A DNA stretch of 64,000 nucleotides, from positions 124,001-188,000 of the forward strand of contig NZ_VFPH01000003.1 in NCBI RefSeq assembly GCF_006717045.1, given 5' to 3'. The notes below the pieces were generated by a model, which did not search any database, was not told the DNA's origin, and saw only the letters and a list, made by a program, of their open reading frames with translations. The stretch's first letter is position 1. Every line of letters starts with the position of its first letter. Position numbers and translations under genes: made by a program. This document shows, piece by piece, positions 44,128-51,781 of the stretch. This stretch comes from Pseudonocardia cypriaca. Its GTDB lineage: Bacteria; Actinomycetota; Actinomycetes; Mycobacteriales; Pseudonocardiaceae.

Positions 44128-44995
44128 GCGTCGAGCCACGTCGTGACGCGCGTACCACCAGCAGCACTCCGACCAGCGTGACCGCCAGTCCGGCCAGCGT
44201 CCGGGGCTCCAGCGGCTGGCCGAGGACGGGGACGGCGAGCACGGCGGTGACCGGCGGCACGAGGTAGAGCAGCCCGCTGACCGAGGCCGCCGTGCCCCGG
44301 CGCAGCAGCACGAAGAGCAGCAGGACGGCCGCGCCCGAGTTGACGGCGACCAGCCATGCGAGCGCGCCGGCACCGGTCGGTGTGTGCGGCAGGACGACGC
44401 TGCCGTCCACCAGGAGGGCGAGCGGCGCCAGCACGACCGCACCGACCAGTACCTGAACGGCCGAGCCGGTGCGCAGGTCCATCGCGGCACCCACGCGCTT
44501 CTGGTGGACGGTTCCACCGGCGAACCCGGCGAGCCCGAGCCCGAGCAGGGCGAGCCCCGCGATGCTGCCGCCGTCGTCGAGGTGGTCGAGGCCTGCGACG
44601 AGCGCCCCGGCCACCGCGACCGCGGACCCGAGCCACCCGAGCGGGCCGAGCCGTTCCCCGAGCACCGGCCCGCCGAGTGCGGCGACCACCGCCGGGCTCA
44701 GGCAGAGCACCAGCGCGGCGAGCCCGGCCGACACCCCGAGAGCGAGCGCGCAGCTGGTCGCGCCGTACTGCACCGCCTGGATCAACACGCCCGTGACGAC
44801 CAGGTCGCGCCACTCCCGCCGACCGCGCGGCCAGCGGGCACGCGTGACCATCGCTACCGCGACCAGGAGCCCGCCGGCCAGCAGGAGTCGCACGGCCGCG
44901 AGGGACAGCCCCGGCACGTCGCGCGTCGCGAACGCGCCCGCCAGGAAGCCCGAACTCCACAGCAGGACGAACAGCGGTCCCAGCGCCCGGTCCAC
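44012..44995 (-). CDS. EamA/DMT-family transporter
   Basis: Drug/metabolite exporter of 327 residues with ten hydrophobic helices in two EamA repeats (first from LGPLFVLLWSSGFLAGAFA, second from LALLGLGLAGFAGGTVHQKR). The GTG at 44995 has GGGAGG upstream. The last 40 residues (after LLVVRASRRG) are Arg/Ala/Ser rich and lie opposite the 3' end of the reductase gene, so the tail is probably a recent run-on past a lost stop. It is divergent from a CGNR regulator with two shared operators, which suggests regulated export of a toxic or signalling compound. Confidence 0.9.
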   Translation of the reverse strand: MDRALGPLFVLLWSSGFLAGAFATRDVPGLSLAAVRLLLAGGLLVAVAMVTRARWPRGRREWRDLVVTGVLIQAVQYGATSCALALGVSAGLAALVLCLSPAVVAALGGPVLGERLGPLGWLGSAVAVAGALVAGLDHLDDGGSIAGLALLGLGLAGFAGGTVHQKRVGAAMDLRTGSAVQVLVGAVVLAPLALLVDGSVVLPHTPTGAGALAWLVAVNSGAAVLLLFVLLRRGTAASVSGLLYLVPPVTAVLAVPVLGQPLEPRTLAGLAVTLVGVLLVVRASRRGSTPTPTRGTAASARRRSGAGPASAAARPAARSSGRWRSVR

Positions 44996-45008
44996 ATCGC
45001 CTCCCTCT

Positions 45009-45065
45009 GTAACACCTTGACCCGTTACAGGCTGACGGGCGAGGAGTAACGCGTCAAGTCGTTAC
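45009..45065. promoter_or_regulatory. Pair of GTAAC-N10-GTTAC operators
   Basis: GTAACACCTTGACCCGTTAC (45009-45028) and GTAACGCGTCAAGTCGTTAC (45046-45065). When the second is reversed, 16 of 20 positions agree with the first. The first lies just upstream of the EamA start, and the second overlaps the TACACT -10 (45063-45068) of the CGNR gene, so one regulator could repress both directions. Confidence 0.75.
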
Positions 45066-45075
45066 ACTCGTGTTC

Positions 45076-45633
45076 GTGCCCGCTTCACCGGAGCTGCGCC
45101 TCGACACCGGCGCCGCATGGCTCGACCTGCTCGCCACCGTCGGCGGCGCGTACGGGCCGGAACCCGTCGAGCGGCTCGCCGGCCCGAAGGTGCTGCAGCG
45201 CTGGCTCGCCCACCACCGGCTCACGGCGGAACAGGCCCCCACCGACGCCGATGTCGCGAACGCGCGGGAGCTCCGCGAGACGCTGCGCCCCCTCGCGCTC
45301 GCCGTGCTGGACGGCGCCCCGGTCCCGGCCGCGCCGCTGCGAGCGCTCCAGCGCTGGCTCGACGCGGACGGCCCGCTGCGCGCGGTCGAGCGCGACGGGC
45401 GGCCCGCACCCGCCCCGCCGGCCACACCGGCCGTCGCGCTCGCGCGCGTGGCCCGGCAGGCCCTCGAACACCTCGGCGGCCCGGAGGCCGGGCACCTGCA
45501 CGCCTGCGCCGCCGACGACTGCCGGATGGCCTTCCTCGACCCCGCAGGCCGCCGGCGCTGGTGCGCCGCGGAACGCTGCGGCGTCCGCGCTCGGGTCCGG
45601 GCCCACCGGGCGCGGGCGCGCGCTCGGGACTAG
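45076..45633 (+). CDS. CGNR zinc-finger transcriptional regulator (ABATE domain)
   Basis: 185 residues. The N-terminal ABATE/DUF1470-like helical domain (LRLDTGAAWLDLLATVGG to LRALQRWLDADGPL) is followed by a C-terminal CGNR zinc finger: CAADDCRMAFLDPAGRRRWCAAERCGVRARVRAHRAR, with Cys pairs spaced as expected, although the name-giving CGNR reads CGVR. The GTG at 45076 is 7 nt after the -10 TACACT, i.e. leaderless. It is divergent from the EamA exporter and is the obvious candidate to bind the GTAAC-N10-GTTAC sites. Confidence 0.88.
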   Translation: MPASPELRLDTGAAWLDLLATVGGAYGPEPVERLAGPKVLQRWLAHHRLTAEQAPTDADVANARELRETLRPLALAVLDGAPVPAAPLRALQRWLDADGPLRAVERDGRPAPAPPATPAVALARVARQALEHLGGPEAGHLHACAADDCRMAFLDPAGRRRWCAAERCGVRARVRAHRARARARD

Positions 45634-45643
45634 GAGGGCGCTC

Positions 45644-46198
45644 CTAGGAGGCGAGCAGCACCTCGGCAATGCCCTTGGCCACCTTCGCGGCGGCCGGGGA
45701 GCGCTCGCGCAGTGCCGTGACGATGGCGCCGTCGACGAGCAGGGTCATCCGCGGAGCCATCGCCTGCGGATCGGAGTGGCCCGCGTCGGTCAGCAGGTCG
45801 GCCAGGTAGCCGGTGAGCCTGCGCTTGTGCTCGTCCGCCACGGCGTGGGCGGGACTTCCCGGGTCCGCGGCCTCCACGATCGTGTTGATGAACGCGCAGC
45901 CCCGGAAGTCGGCCCACGCGAACCGCTCCGCGAGGGCGTCGAACACCGCGAGCGGACGCCGGGCGGGTGGTGCGCCGCGCTCGTCGACGGCGTCGCGCAG
46001 CCACTGCCGCCACTCCCCGTCGCGCCTGCGCAGCACGGCCAGCACGAGGTCGTCCTTCGTGGGGAAGTGCCGGTAGAGCGACGCCTTGCCCACGCCGGAC
46101 TCGGCGAGGATCCGGTCGATCCCCACCGCTCGGATGCCCTCGGCGTAGAAGAGCCGTTCCGCGGTGTCGAGCAATCGCTCCCTTGCGTTCCGGGCCAC
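45644..46198 (-). CDS. TetR-family repressor
   Basis: 184 residues from a GTG at 46198. The N-terminal helix-turn-helix is clear (RERLLDTAERLFYAEGIRAVGIDRILAESGVGKASLYRHFPTKDDL, residues 6-51 in outline). The C-terminal ligand-binding part contains FRGCAFINTIVEAAD, typical of LfrR/TetR relatives that control oxidative or drug-response enzymes. It is divergent from the AhpD-like gene, with three copies of an 18-bp palindrome between them. Confidence 0.95.
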   Translation of the reverse strand: MARNARERLLDTAERLFYAEGIRAVGIDRILAESGVGKASLYRHFPTKDDLVLAVLRRRDGEWRQWLRDAVDERGAPPARRPLAVFDALAERFAWADFRGCAFINTIVEAADPGSPAHAVADEHKRRLTGYLADLLTDAGHSDPQAMAPRMTLLVDGAIVTALRERSPAAAKVAKGIAEVLLAS

Positions 46199-46205
46199 CT
46201 CACAA

Positions 46206-46279
46206 CGGTACAGCTCTGTTCCGTTGACCCCAGACGGTACAGATCTGTACCGTCCGGAAGACGGAACAGATCTGTACCG
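46206..46279. promoter_or_regulatory. Three TetR operators
   Basis: CGGTACAGCTCTGTTCCG (46206-46223), CGGTACAGATCTGTACCG (46235-46252, a perfect palindrome) and CGGAACAGATCTGTACCG (46262-46279). Centres are 29 and 27 bp apart. They fill almost the whole 95-bp space between tetR and the AhpD-like gene, so both promoters should be repressed. Confidence 0.88.
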
Positions 46280-46293
46280 ATTGGAGCGCTGTT

Positions 46294-46848
46294 ATGACTC
46301 GCATCCCGCCGCTGACGGTCGACCACGCCGACGACGAGCAGCGCCGGCTGCTGTCCGACACCCAGCGGCAGCTCGGCCGCGTGCCCAACCTCTACGCGTC
46401 GATGGCGCACTCACCCGCCGCGCTGCGCGGGTACCTCGGCCTGCGCGACGCCCTGGCGGGTGGCGCGCTCGGCCCCGTCGAACGCGAGCTCCTCGCCCTC
46501 CTCGTGGCGCAGGACAACGACTGCGAATACTGCGTCTCCGCACACTCCTTCCGCGGCGACCGGATGCGGATCAGCGAGGAGGACCTGATCCGGGCCCGAC
46601 GCGCGGACAGCCAGAACCCGCACACCCGGGCCGTGCTCCGGCTCGCGCGCTCCGTACTGGCGCAGCGCGGACGGGTGGCCGACGACGAGCTGGCGGAGGC
46701 CAGCGCAGCCGGCGTCACCGACGCCGAGGTGCTCGAAGTCGTCGCGCACGTCGCGCTGAACGCCCTCTCCAACTACGTCAACCACGTGGCCCGCCCACCG
46801 CTCGACTTCCCCCGCGTCAGCACGACGGTGGACGAGGCCGCGGCGTGA
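46294..46848 (+). CDS. Carboxymuconolactone decarboxylase/AhpD-family protein
   Basis: 184 residues. The AhpD-type redox site is seen in QDNDCEYCVSAHS (Glu, Cys-x-x-Cys, His), so a peroxidase or disulfide reductase activity is more likely than decarboxylation. The N-terminal half has the family helices VPNLYASMAHSPAALRGYLGLRDAL and VERELLALLVAQ. GGAG precedes the ATG. It is divergent from a TetR gene with a triple operator and coupled by a GTGA overlap to an HPP-family membrane protein. Confidence 0.92.
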   Translation: MTRIPPLTVDHADDEQRRLLSDTQRQLGRVPNLYASMAHSPAALRGYLGLRDALAGGALGPVERELLALLVAQDNDCEYCVSAHSFRGDRMRISEEDLIRARRADSQNPHTRAVLRLARSVLAQRGRVADDELAEASAAGVTDAEVLEVVAHVALNALSNYVNHVARPPLDFPRVSTTVDEAAA

Positions 46849-47324
46849 GGTGGCTCCTGGCGACAGCCGTGGCGGCGGGAGCGGGGGTGGTCGCCGTGGC
46901 CGGCACCCTGCTCGACGCCGGCCCGGGGCCCGCGGCCCCGCTCGCCGCGACGCTCGCCCTCGTCGTCGCCACCCCGGCGGCACCGGCGGCGCGTCCGCGC
47001 GTGGTGCTCGCCGGCTACGCGCTCTCGACGCTGGGCGGGGCGCTGGCGAGCGGGGCGCTCGGCCTCGCCACGACGCCGGCCCCCTGGTGGCACGCGGCCG
47101 CGGCGATCGCACTGGGCGCAGGGCTGGCCGTCGCGCTCATGGCGGGGTTCGATGCGCTGCACCCACCGGCCGCGGCCGCCGGCTGCGTGGTCGCGCTGCA
47201 GCCGGTGCTGCACTCGCCGGTGGCACTGGTCGTACTGGCAGGGGGCGCGGCCGTGGCCGGTGCGGTCGCGGTCCGCGCCCGCCACCGGCAGCCGGACCCC
47301 GTCAGCCGACGAGGACCTCGGTGA
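46845..47324 (+). CDS. HPP-family small membrane protein
   Basis: 159 residues from a GTG that overlaps the upstream stop (GTGA). Four to five hydrophobic helices fill the sequence, and the family motif appears in FDALHPPAAAAGCVVAL (about residue 104). HPP proteins are small integral membrane proteins, some linked to nitrite transport. Its substrate here is not known; co-translation with the AhpD-like gene under TetR suggests a stress or export role. The 3' end overlaps tsaD on the other strand by 23 nt. Confidence 0.85.
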   Translation: MRWLLATAVAAGAGVVAVAGTLLDAGPGPAAPLAATLALVVATPAAPAARPRVVLAGYALSTLGGALASGALGLATTPAPWWHAAAAIALGAGLAVALMAGFDALHPPAAAAGCVVALQPVLHSPVALVVLAGGAAVAGAVAVRARHRQPDPVSRRGPR

Positions 47325-48342
47325 CGGGCAGCGAGGAGTCGGCCGGCAGGTCGGCCGGGCTGGGCTTCGCCCCCGCCGCGAACAGGTGGGCACCCAACGC
47401 GGCCACCATCGCCCCGTTGTCCGTGCACAGACCGGGGCGGGGCACCCGCAGCCGGATGCCGGCGGCGGTGCAGCGCTCCTCGGCGAGCGCGCGCAGCCGC
47501 GAGTTCGCCGCCACACCGCCGCCGAGCAGCAGCGTCTCCATCCCGCGCTCCCGGGCCGCGCGCACCGCCTTGGCCGTCAGCACGTCGACGACGGCCTCCT
47601 GGAAGCTCGCGGCCACGTCCGCCAGCGGGACCGGGGTGCCGGCCCGCTCCAGGGCCTCGACGTGGCGGGCGACGGCCGTCTTCAGGCCGGAGAAGGAGAA
47701 GTCGAACGGCGCGTCCCGCGGACCGGTGAGGCCCCGGGGGAACGCGATCGCGGCCGGGTCGCCGTCGCGGGCGACCCGGTCGATGTGCGGGCCACCGGGG
47801 AACGGCAGCCCGAGCAGGCGCGCGACCTTGTCGAACGCCTCGCCCGCCGCGTCGTCGATCGTGGCGCCGAGCGGGGTGACGGGGCCTGCGATGTCGGGCA
47901 CGTCGAGGAGGCTCGAGTGCCCGCCGGAGACCAGCAGCGCGAGGCACGGCGGCAGCGGGCCGTGCTGCAGCGTGTCGACGGCGACGTGCGCGGCGAGGTG
48001 GTTCACCCCGTACAGCGGCACGTCCCAGGCGGCCGCGTAGGCCTTGGCCGCGGCGACCCCGACGAGCAGCGCACCGGTGAGCCCGGGACCGGCGGTGACC
48101 GCGACCGCCTGGACGTCCCGGCCGGAGACGCCTGCGGTGCCGAGCGCGCGGTGCACGGCGGGCACCATCGCCTGCAGGTGCGCCCGCGACGCCACCTCGG
48201 GCACCACACCGCCGAACCGGGCGTGCTCGTCCACCGAGGAGGCCACCTCGTTGGCGAGCAGCTCCACCCCGCCCGCGTCGTCGAGGCGCACGACGCCGAC
48301 GCCCGTCTCGTCGCACGAGGTCTCGATGCCCAGGACGATCAT
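47302..48342 (-). CDS. tsaD: tRNA N6-adenosine threonylcarbamoyltransferase TsaD
   Basis: Transfers threonylcarbamoyl to A37 of ANN-decoding tRNAs (t6A), 346 residues. Kinase-like ASKHA fold: VLGIETSCDETGVGVV at the N-terminus, the metal-binding HxxxH in NHLAAHVAVD, LALLVSGGHSSL, and LLGGGVAANSRLR. The ATG at 48342 overlaps the rimI stop (ATGA). It forms one operon with rimI, tsaB and tsaE, the standard actinobacterial order (Rv3419c-Rv3422c). Confidence 0.97.
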   Translation of the reverse strand: MIVLGIETSCDETGVGVVRLDDAGGVELLANEVASSVDEHARFGGVVPEVASRAHLQAMVPAVHRALGTAGVSGRDVQAVAVTAGPGLTGALLVGVAAAKAYAAAWDVPLYGVNHLAAHVAVDTLQHGPLPPCLALLVSGGHSSLLDVPDIAGPVTPLGATIDDAAGEAFDKVARLLGLPFPGGPHIDRVARDGDPAAIAFPRGLTGPRDAPFDFSFSGLKTAVARHVEALERAGTPVPLADVAASFQEAVVDVLTAKAVRAARERGMETLLLGGGVAANSRLRALAEERCTAAGIRLRVPRPGLCTDNGAMVAALGAHLFAAGAKPSPADLPADSSLPVTEVLVG

Positions 48343-48818
48343 GATGTGCGCTCCCGCCGCATGGTGTACGCGTCCGCGCCGCTCGGCCGGTAGTAGCGCT
48401 TGCGCAGCCCCACGACCGTGAACCCCTCGGCCTCGTAGAGCGCCTGCGCGGCCTCGTTGTCGGTGCGGACCTCTAGGAACACGGTGGCGCCCAGCTCGTC
48501 GGCCACCGTGAGCAGCCCGCGCAACAGCGCGCGGCCGATCCCGCGGCGCTGGTGGGCGGGGTCGACGCCGATCGTGTGGATCTCCGCCTCCGCCTGCGGC
48601 GGCCCGGCGACGAACCCGAGCCCCGCGTACCCGACCAGCAGCTCGCCGTCCCGGGCGGCCAGGTACGGATGGCCCGCCCGCAGCTCGTCGCGGAACGCGC
48701 GCTCGCTCCACGGGTCGTCGCCCGGGAAGAGGAGCCGTTCCAGCTCGGCGCAGCGCGCCGCGTCCGACTCGCGCAGCACGTCGATCTGCACCGAGCTTCG
48801 GGACGCCGGGGCGGGCAT
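48339..48818 (-). CDS. rimI: Ribosomal-protein-alanine N-acetyltransferase (GNAT)
   Basis: GNAT acetyltransferase of 159 residues. The acetyl-CoA P-loop is in HTIGVDPAHQRRGIGRALL and the late motif in NEAAQALYEAEGFTVVGLRKRYYRPSGADAYTM. The ATG shares one base with the tsaB stop. RimI in this operon N-acetylates S18 and other N-termini. The first 15 residues are variable. Confidence 0.93.
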   Translation of the reverse strand: MPAPASRSSVQIDVLRESDAARCAELERLLFPGDDPWSERAFRDELRAGHPYLAARDGELLVGYAGLGFVAGPPQAEAEIHTIGVDPAHQRRGIGRALLRGLLTVADELGATVFLEVRTDNEAAQALYEAEGFTVVGLRKRYYRPSGADAYTMRRERTS

Positions 48819-49480
48819 CAGGCGCTCACCCGCTTGCGGGTGCCGGGCTCCACGGCATCGGGGCGGCGCAGGTAGAGCGGCACGAGCGGGTCCGGCGCCG
48901 TGCCCGCGCGCAGGACCGCAGCCGCCACCGTGACGAGCCCCGTCGGCGACGGCGACTCCGGCGGCCGCGCCGGCAGCCCGACGAGCGCAGCCGAGCCGCC
49001 TGCCGCAGCCACCGCCCCCAGCTCGCGCGCCCGCTCGACCACCACGGCTGGCGCGTGGACGTGCGGTCCGTCGACCCGCACCCCCGACTCGTCGTAGGCG
49101 GCCCAGTAGACCTCGCGGCGCCGCGCGTCGGTGACGACGAGGAGCGGGCCTTCCCCGGCCGCGTCCACCGCGATCGCGTCGAGCGAGCACACGCCGTGCA
49201 CCGGTACGCCGAGCGCATCACCCAGCGCGGCGGCGGTGACCATGCCGACCCGCAGCCCGGTGAACGGCCCCGGCCCCGCCCCGACGACCACGGCGTCGAT
49301 CTCGCGCAACGGTGTGCCGGCATCCGCGCAGACCGCCTGGACGGCCGGCATCAACAGCTCGGCGTGCTTGCGGGCGTCGTGCTCCACCCGCGCGGCCCGC
49401 AGCAGGACGGCGTCGTCGGTCAGCTCGACGACACCCGCGGTGACGGCGGGCGTGGCGGTGTCGATGGCCAGGACCTGCAC
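48818..49480 (-). CDS. tsaB: t6A biosynthesis scaffold TsaB
   Basis: Partner of TsaD and TsaE in t6A formation, 220 residues. ASKHA-like N-terminus VLAIDTATPAVTAGVV, then GPGPFTGLRVGMVTA, a block highly conserved in TsaB, and TDARRREVYWAAYD. It lacks the metal His of TsaD, as expected for the non-catalytic homologue. GTG start at 49480. It is followed by rimI with a one-base overlap. Confidence 0.96.
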   Translation of the reverse strand: MQVLAIDTATPAVTAGVVELTDDAVLLRAARVEHDARKHAELLMPAVQAVCADAGTPLREIDAVVVGAGPGPFTGLRVGMVTAAALGDALGVPVHGVCSLDAIAVDAAGEGPLLVVTDARRREVYWAAYDESGVRVDGPHVHAPAVVVERARELGAVAAAGGSAALVGLPARPPESPSPTGLVTVAAAVLRAGTAPDPLVPLYLRRPDAVEPGTRKRVSA

Positions 49481-49503
49481 GTGTCGAGCCTACGAGCGCC
49501 CGG

Positions 49504-50226
49504 TCACCAGGCCGCGATGAGGTCCGGCAGATCCGCGAGGCGGTGCAGCACGGCGTCGGGGTGCACGTCCACCGGCACCTGCTGGGCGGCCGGGATGTCC
49601 GAGTGCGGCACGAACACCGCCCGCATGCCCACCGCCTTGGCACCGCTGATGTCGTCGTACGGGCGATCGCCCACGTAGACGCACGCACCCGGGTCGTCGA
49701 CGCCCACCGCGTCCATGGCGGCCCGGAACGCCTCCGGGTGCGGCTTGGTCCACTCCAGGTCGCTCGACCACACGCAGGCGTCGAACAGGTCGAGGACGCC
49801 GTCGGAGCGGAACCGGGCCTCGTGCCACTCCCGCGGCCACGAGGTGGACGACAGCACGCCGAGCTTCAGCCCGCGCTCGCGCAGCGCCTGCAGCGTGGGG
49901 GCGGCCTGCGGGTCGGTCGGCATCTGCCCGAACCAGAAGTCGCGGTGCAGGGCCAGGGCCGACTCGCGCACCTGGGCTGGTACGTCGGCCGGGTGGTGGT
50001 GCGCCGCGTCGGCCAGCACCTGCTCGAGGGTGAAGGCCCGGTGCTCGTCGCGGACGGCGGCCCACCGGGCGTCCTCGGCGGCCAGCAGCGCATCGGCGAG
50101 CGCGGCCGCGCGCTCCGCGTCGCCGTCGTGCAGGACGTCGGCGAGCAGGCGCCAGCCCTCGAGGTTGTCGATCCGGTTCCAGGGGGTGAGCGTGCCGCCC
50201 CAGTCGAAGATGACGGCCTCGATCAC
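49504..50226 (-). CDS. HAD-superfamily hydrolase
   Basis: Predicted phosphatase of 240 residues, GTG at 50226 with GGAGGAC upstream. Motif I reads FDWGGTLTPW (Asp, then Gly in place of the usual second Asp), motif II LGVLSSTSW, motif III TKPHPEAF, motif IV VYVGDRPYDDI. The first Asp is retained, but the general acid/base Asp at +2 is replaced by Gly, which lowers phosphatase activity in some relatives. It lies inside the t6A operon between tsaE and tsaB, overlapping the tsaE stop by 4 nt. Substrate unknown. Confidence 0.88.
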   Translation of the reverse strand: MIEAVIFDWGGTLTPWNRIDNLEGWRLLADVLHDGDAERAAALADALLAAEDARWAAVRDEHRAFTLEQVLADAAHHHPADVPAQVRESALALHRDFWFGQMPTDPQAAPTLQALRERGLKLGVLSSTSWPREWHEARFRSDGVLDLFDACVWSSDLEWTKPHPEAFRAAMDAVGVDDPGACVYVGDRPYDDISGAKAVGMRAVFVPHSDIPAAQQVPVDVHPDAVLHRLADLPDLIAAW

Positions 50227-50681
50227 GCGTCCTCCATGACGGACACGGTGGCCGTGCGCACGTCGTCGGGCTGCCGTTGCAGCCGCACGAGCAGGTGCCG
50301 GGAGGCCAGCCGCTCGGCCACCCCCTCGCCCCACTCGACCACGACGACGGCCTCGGAGAGGTCGGTGTCGAGGTCGAGGTCGTCGAGCTCCGCGGCACCG
50401 CCGAGGCGGTAGGCGTCGACGTGCACGAGCGGAACCCCGCGGCCGCCGGGGAGCGGCCGGTGCTCGCGCGCGATCACGAACGTCGGCGAGGTGACCGGCC
50501 CGGCCACCCCGAGGCCGCGGGCGATGCCGCGCACGAGCACGGTCTTGCCGGCGCCCAGCGGCCCGGACAGCACCACGAGGTCGCCCGGTCCGAGCTCGGC
50601 GGCGAGCCGCTCGCCGAGCGCCTCCGTGTCGGCAGGCTCCGGCAGCACCAGCTCGACGTCCAGCTCCAGCCCCGCGGTCAT
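50223..50681 (-). CDS. tsaE: t6A biosynthesis ATPase TsaE
   Basis: P-loop ATPase of 152 residues that drives turnover of the TsaD-TsaB complex. Walker A LSGPLGAGKTVLVRGIARGLG, switch TSPTFVIAREH, and the VHVDAYRL plus VVVVEWGEGV blocks are diagnostic. The ATG at 50681 overlaps the hydrolase stop (ATGA); a GTG three codons upstream is an alternative. Cytoplasmic. Confidence 0.96.
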   Translation of the reverse strand: MTAGLELDVELVLPEPADTEALGERLAAELGPGDLVVLSGPLGAGKTVLVRGIARGLGVAGPVTSPTFVIAREHRPLPGGRGVPLVHVDAYRLGGAAELDDLDLDTDLSEAVVVVEWGEGVAERLASRHLLVRLQRQPDDVRTATVSVMEDA

Positions 50682-51781
50682 GCGCGCCACCGGAACCGGC
50701 GCGGGCGGACGCGGTCGGCGCTGCGCCGGATGAGGTCGACGAGCGCCTCGTCCATCTCGGCGGGCCGTTCCAGCATGGGCAGGTGCCCGACCCCGTCGAA
50801 GTGCACCAGCCGGGCGTCCGGCAGCTCGGCGGCGATGACGTCGCTGTGCGTGGCCGGGATCACGCGGTCGGCCGTGCCCGCGGCGACGAGCACCTCGCAG
50901 CGGGCGAGCGAGGGCAGCGCGGCCACCCGGTTGTGGCTGTTGACGGTGTCGGCGAAGTCGATGAGCGCGTCGACGGCGTTGGTGCTGATCATCGTGTCGA
51001 CGAGGTCGACCAGCCAGGGGGCGACGTGGCGGTCGCCGTAGGCGAACTTGCGGGTGAGCGACCAGATCACGTCGCCAAGGGCCTTGCGGGCGGTCTCCAC
51101 GAGCGTGGGCTGCAGCCGTGCGAGCAGACCGACGCCGCGGGTGAGCGGGTTGTGCCGGGACAGCAGGGTGCCCGGCAGGCCACCGCTGGCCACCTCGCCC
51201 GCCGAGGTCGAGATGAGCGCGACGCCCACCACCCGCTCGGCGAACAGCTCCGGGTTCTGCTCGGCCATCGCCATGATCGTCATGCCGCCCATGGAGTGGC
51301 CGACGAGCACCAGCGGCCCCTCGGGGGCGAGCGCCCTGATCACGGCGTCGAGGTCGTGGCCGAGCTGCTCGAGGGTGCAGCTCTCCTGCGGGGCGCGCTC
51401 GGAACGACCGTGGCTGCGCTGGTCGTAGAGCACCACCCGGATCGACGGGTCGGAGAGCGCGGGCAGCGACTGGCGCTGGAAGTGCCAGGTTCCCCGGTCC
51501 AGCGCGAAGCCGTGGACGAGCACCACGGTGAGCGCCGGGTTCCCGTCCTTCGCCTCGATCTCCTCGCAGGAGAGGCGCACCCCGTCATCGGCGGTGACCG
51601 ACGACGGCTCGCTCACCGGCAGCCCGGCCAGCTGCGGAGGCTTCTCCGACAGCTGCGCGGCCAGCCGCCTGCGCTCCGCCGCGACCTGCGAATGCTTGTG
51701 GGCGGCCACGCCGACGGCGACGCCGGTGACCGCCGCGCCCGCTGCTCCTGCCACGGCTCCCCAGATCTGTCCTCGTCTCAC
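50678..51781 (-). CDS. Alpha/beta hydrolase with N-terminal membrane anchor
   Basis: 367 residues. An N-terminal hydrophobic stretch (IWGAVAGAAGAAVTGVAVGVAAH) probably anchors it. The hydrolase fold follows: VVLVHGFALDRGTW, YDQRSHGRSE, the nucleophile elbow LVGHSMGG (Ser about residue 163), the acid near VAAGTADRVIP, and the His in GVGHLPMLE. The triad is intact. It is coupled by 4-nt overlaps to alr upstream and tsaE downstream. An equivalent gene stands between alr and tsaE in many actinomycetes. Its substrate is unknown; an ester of envelope lipids is possible. Confidence 0.92.
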   Translation of the reverse strand: MRRGQIWGAVAGAAGAAVTGVAVGVAAHKHSQVAAERRRLAAQLSEKPPQLAGLPVSEPSSVTADDGVRLSCEEIEAKDGNPALTVVLVHGFALDRGTWHFQRQSLPALSDPSIRVVLYDQRSHGRSERAPQESCTLEQLGHDLDAVIRALAPEGPLVLVGHSMGGMTIMAMAEQNPELFAERVVGVALISTSAGEVASGGLPGTLLSRHNPLTRGVGLLARLQPTLVETARKALGDVIWSLTRKFAYGDRHVAPWLVDLVDTMISTNAVDALIDFADTVNSHNRVAALPSLARCEVLVAAGTADRVIPATHSDVIAAELPDARLVHFDGVGHLPMLERPAEMDEALVDLIRRSADRVRPRRFRWRA

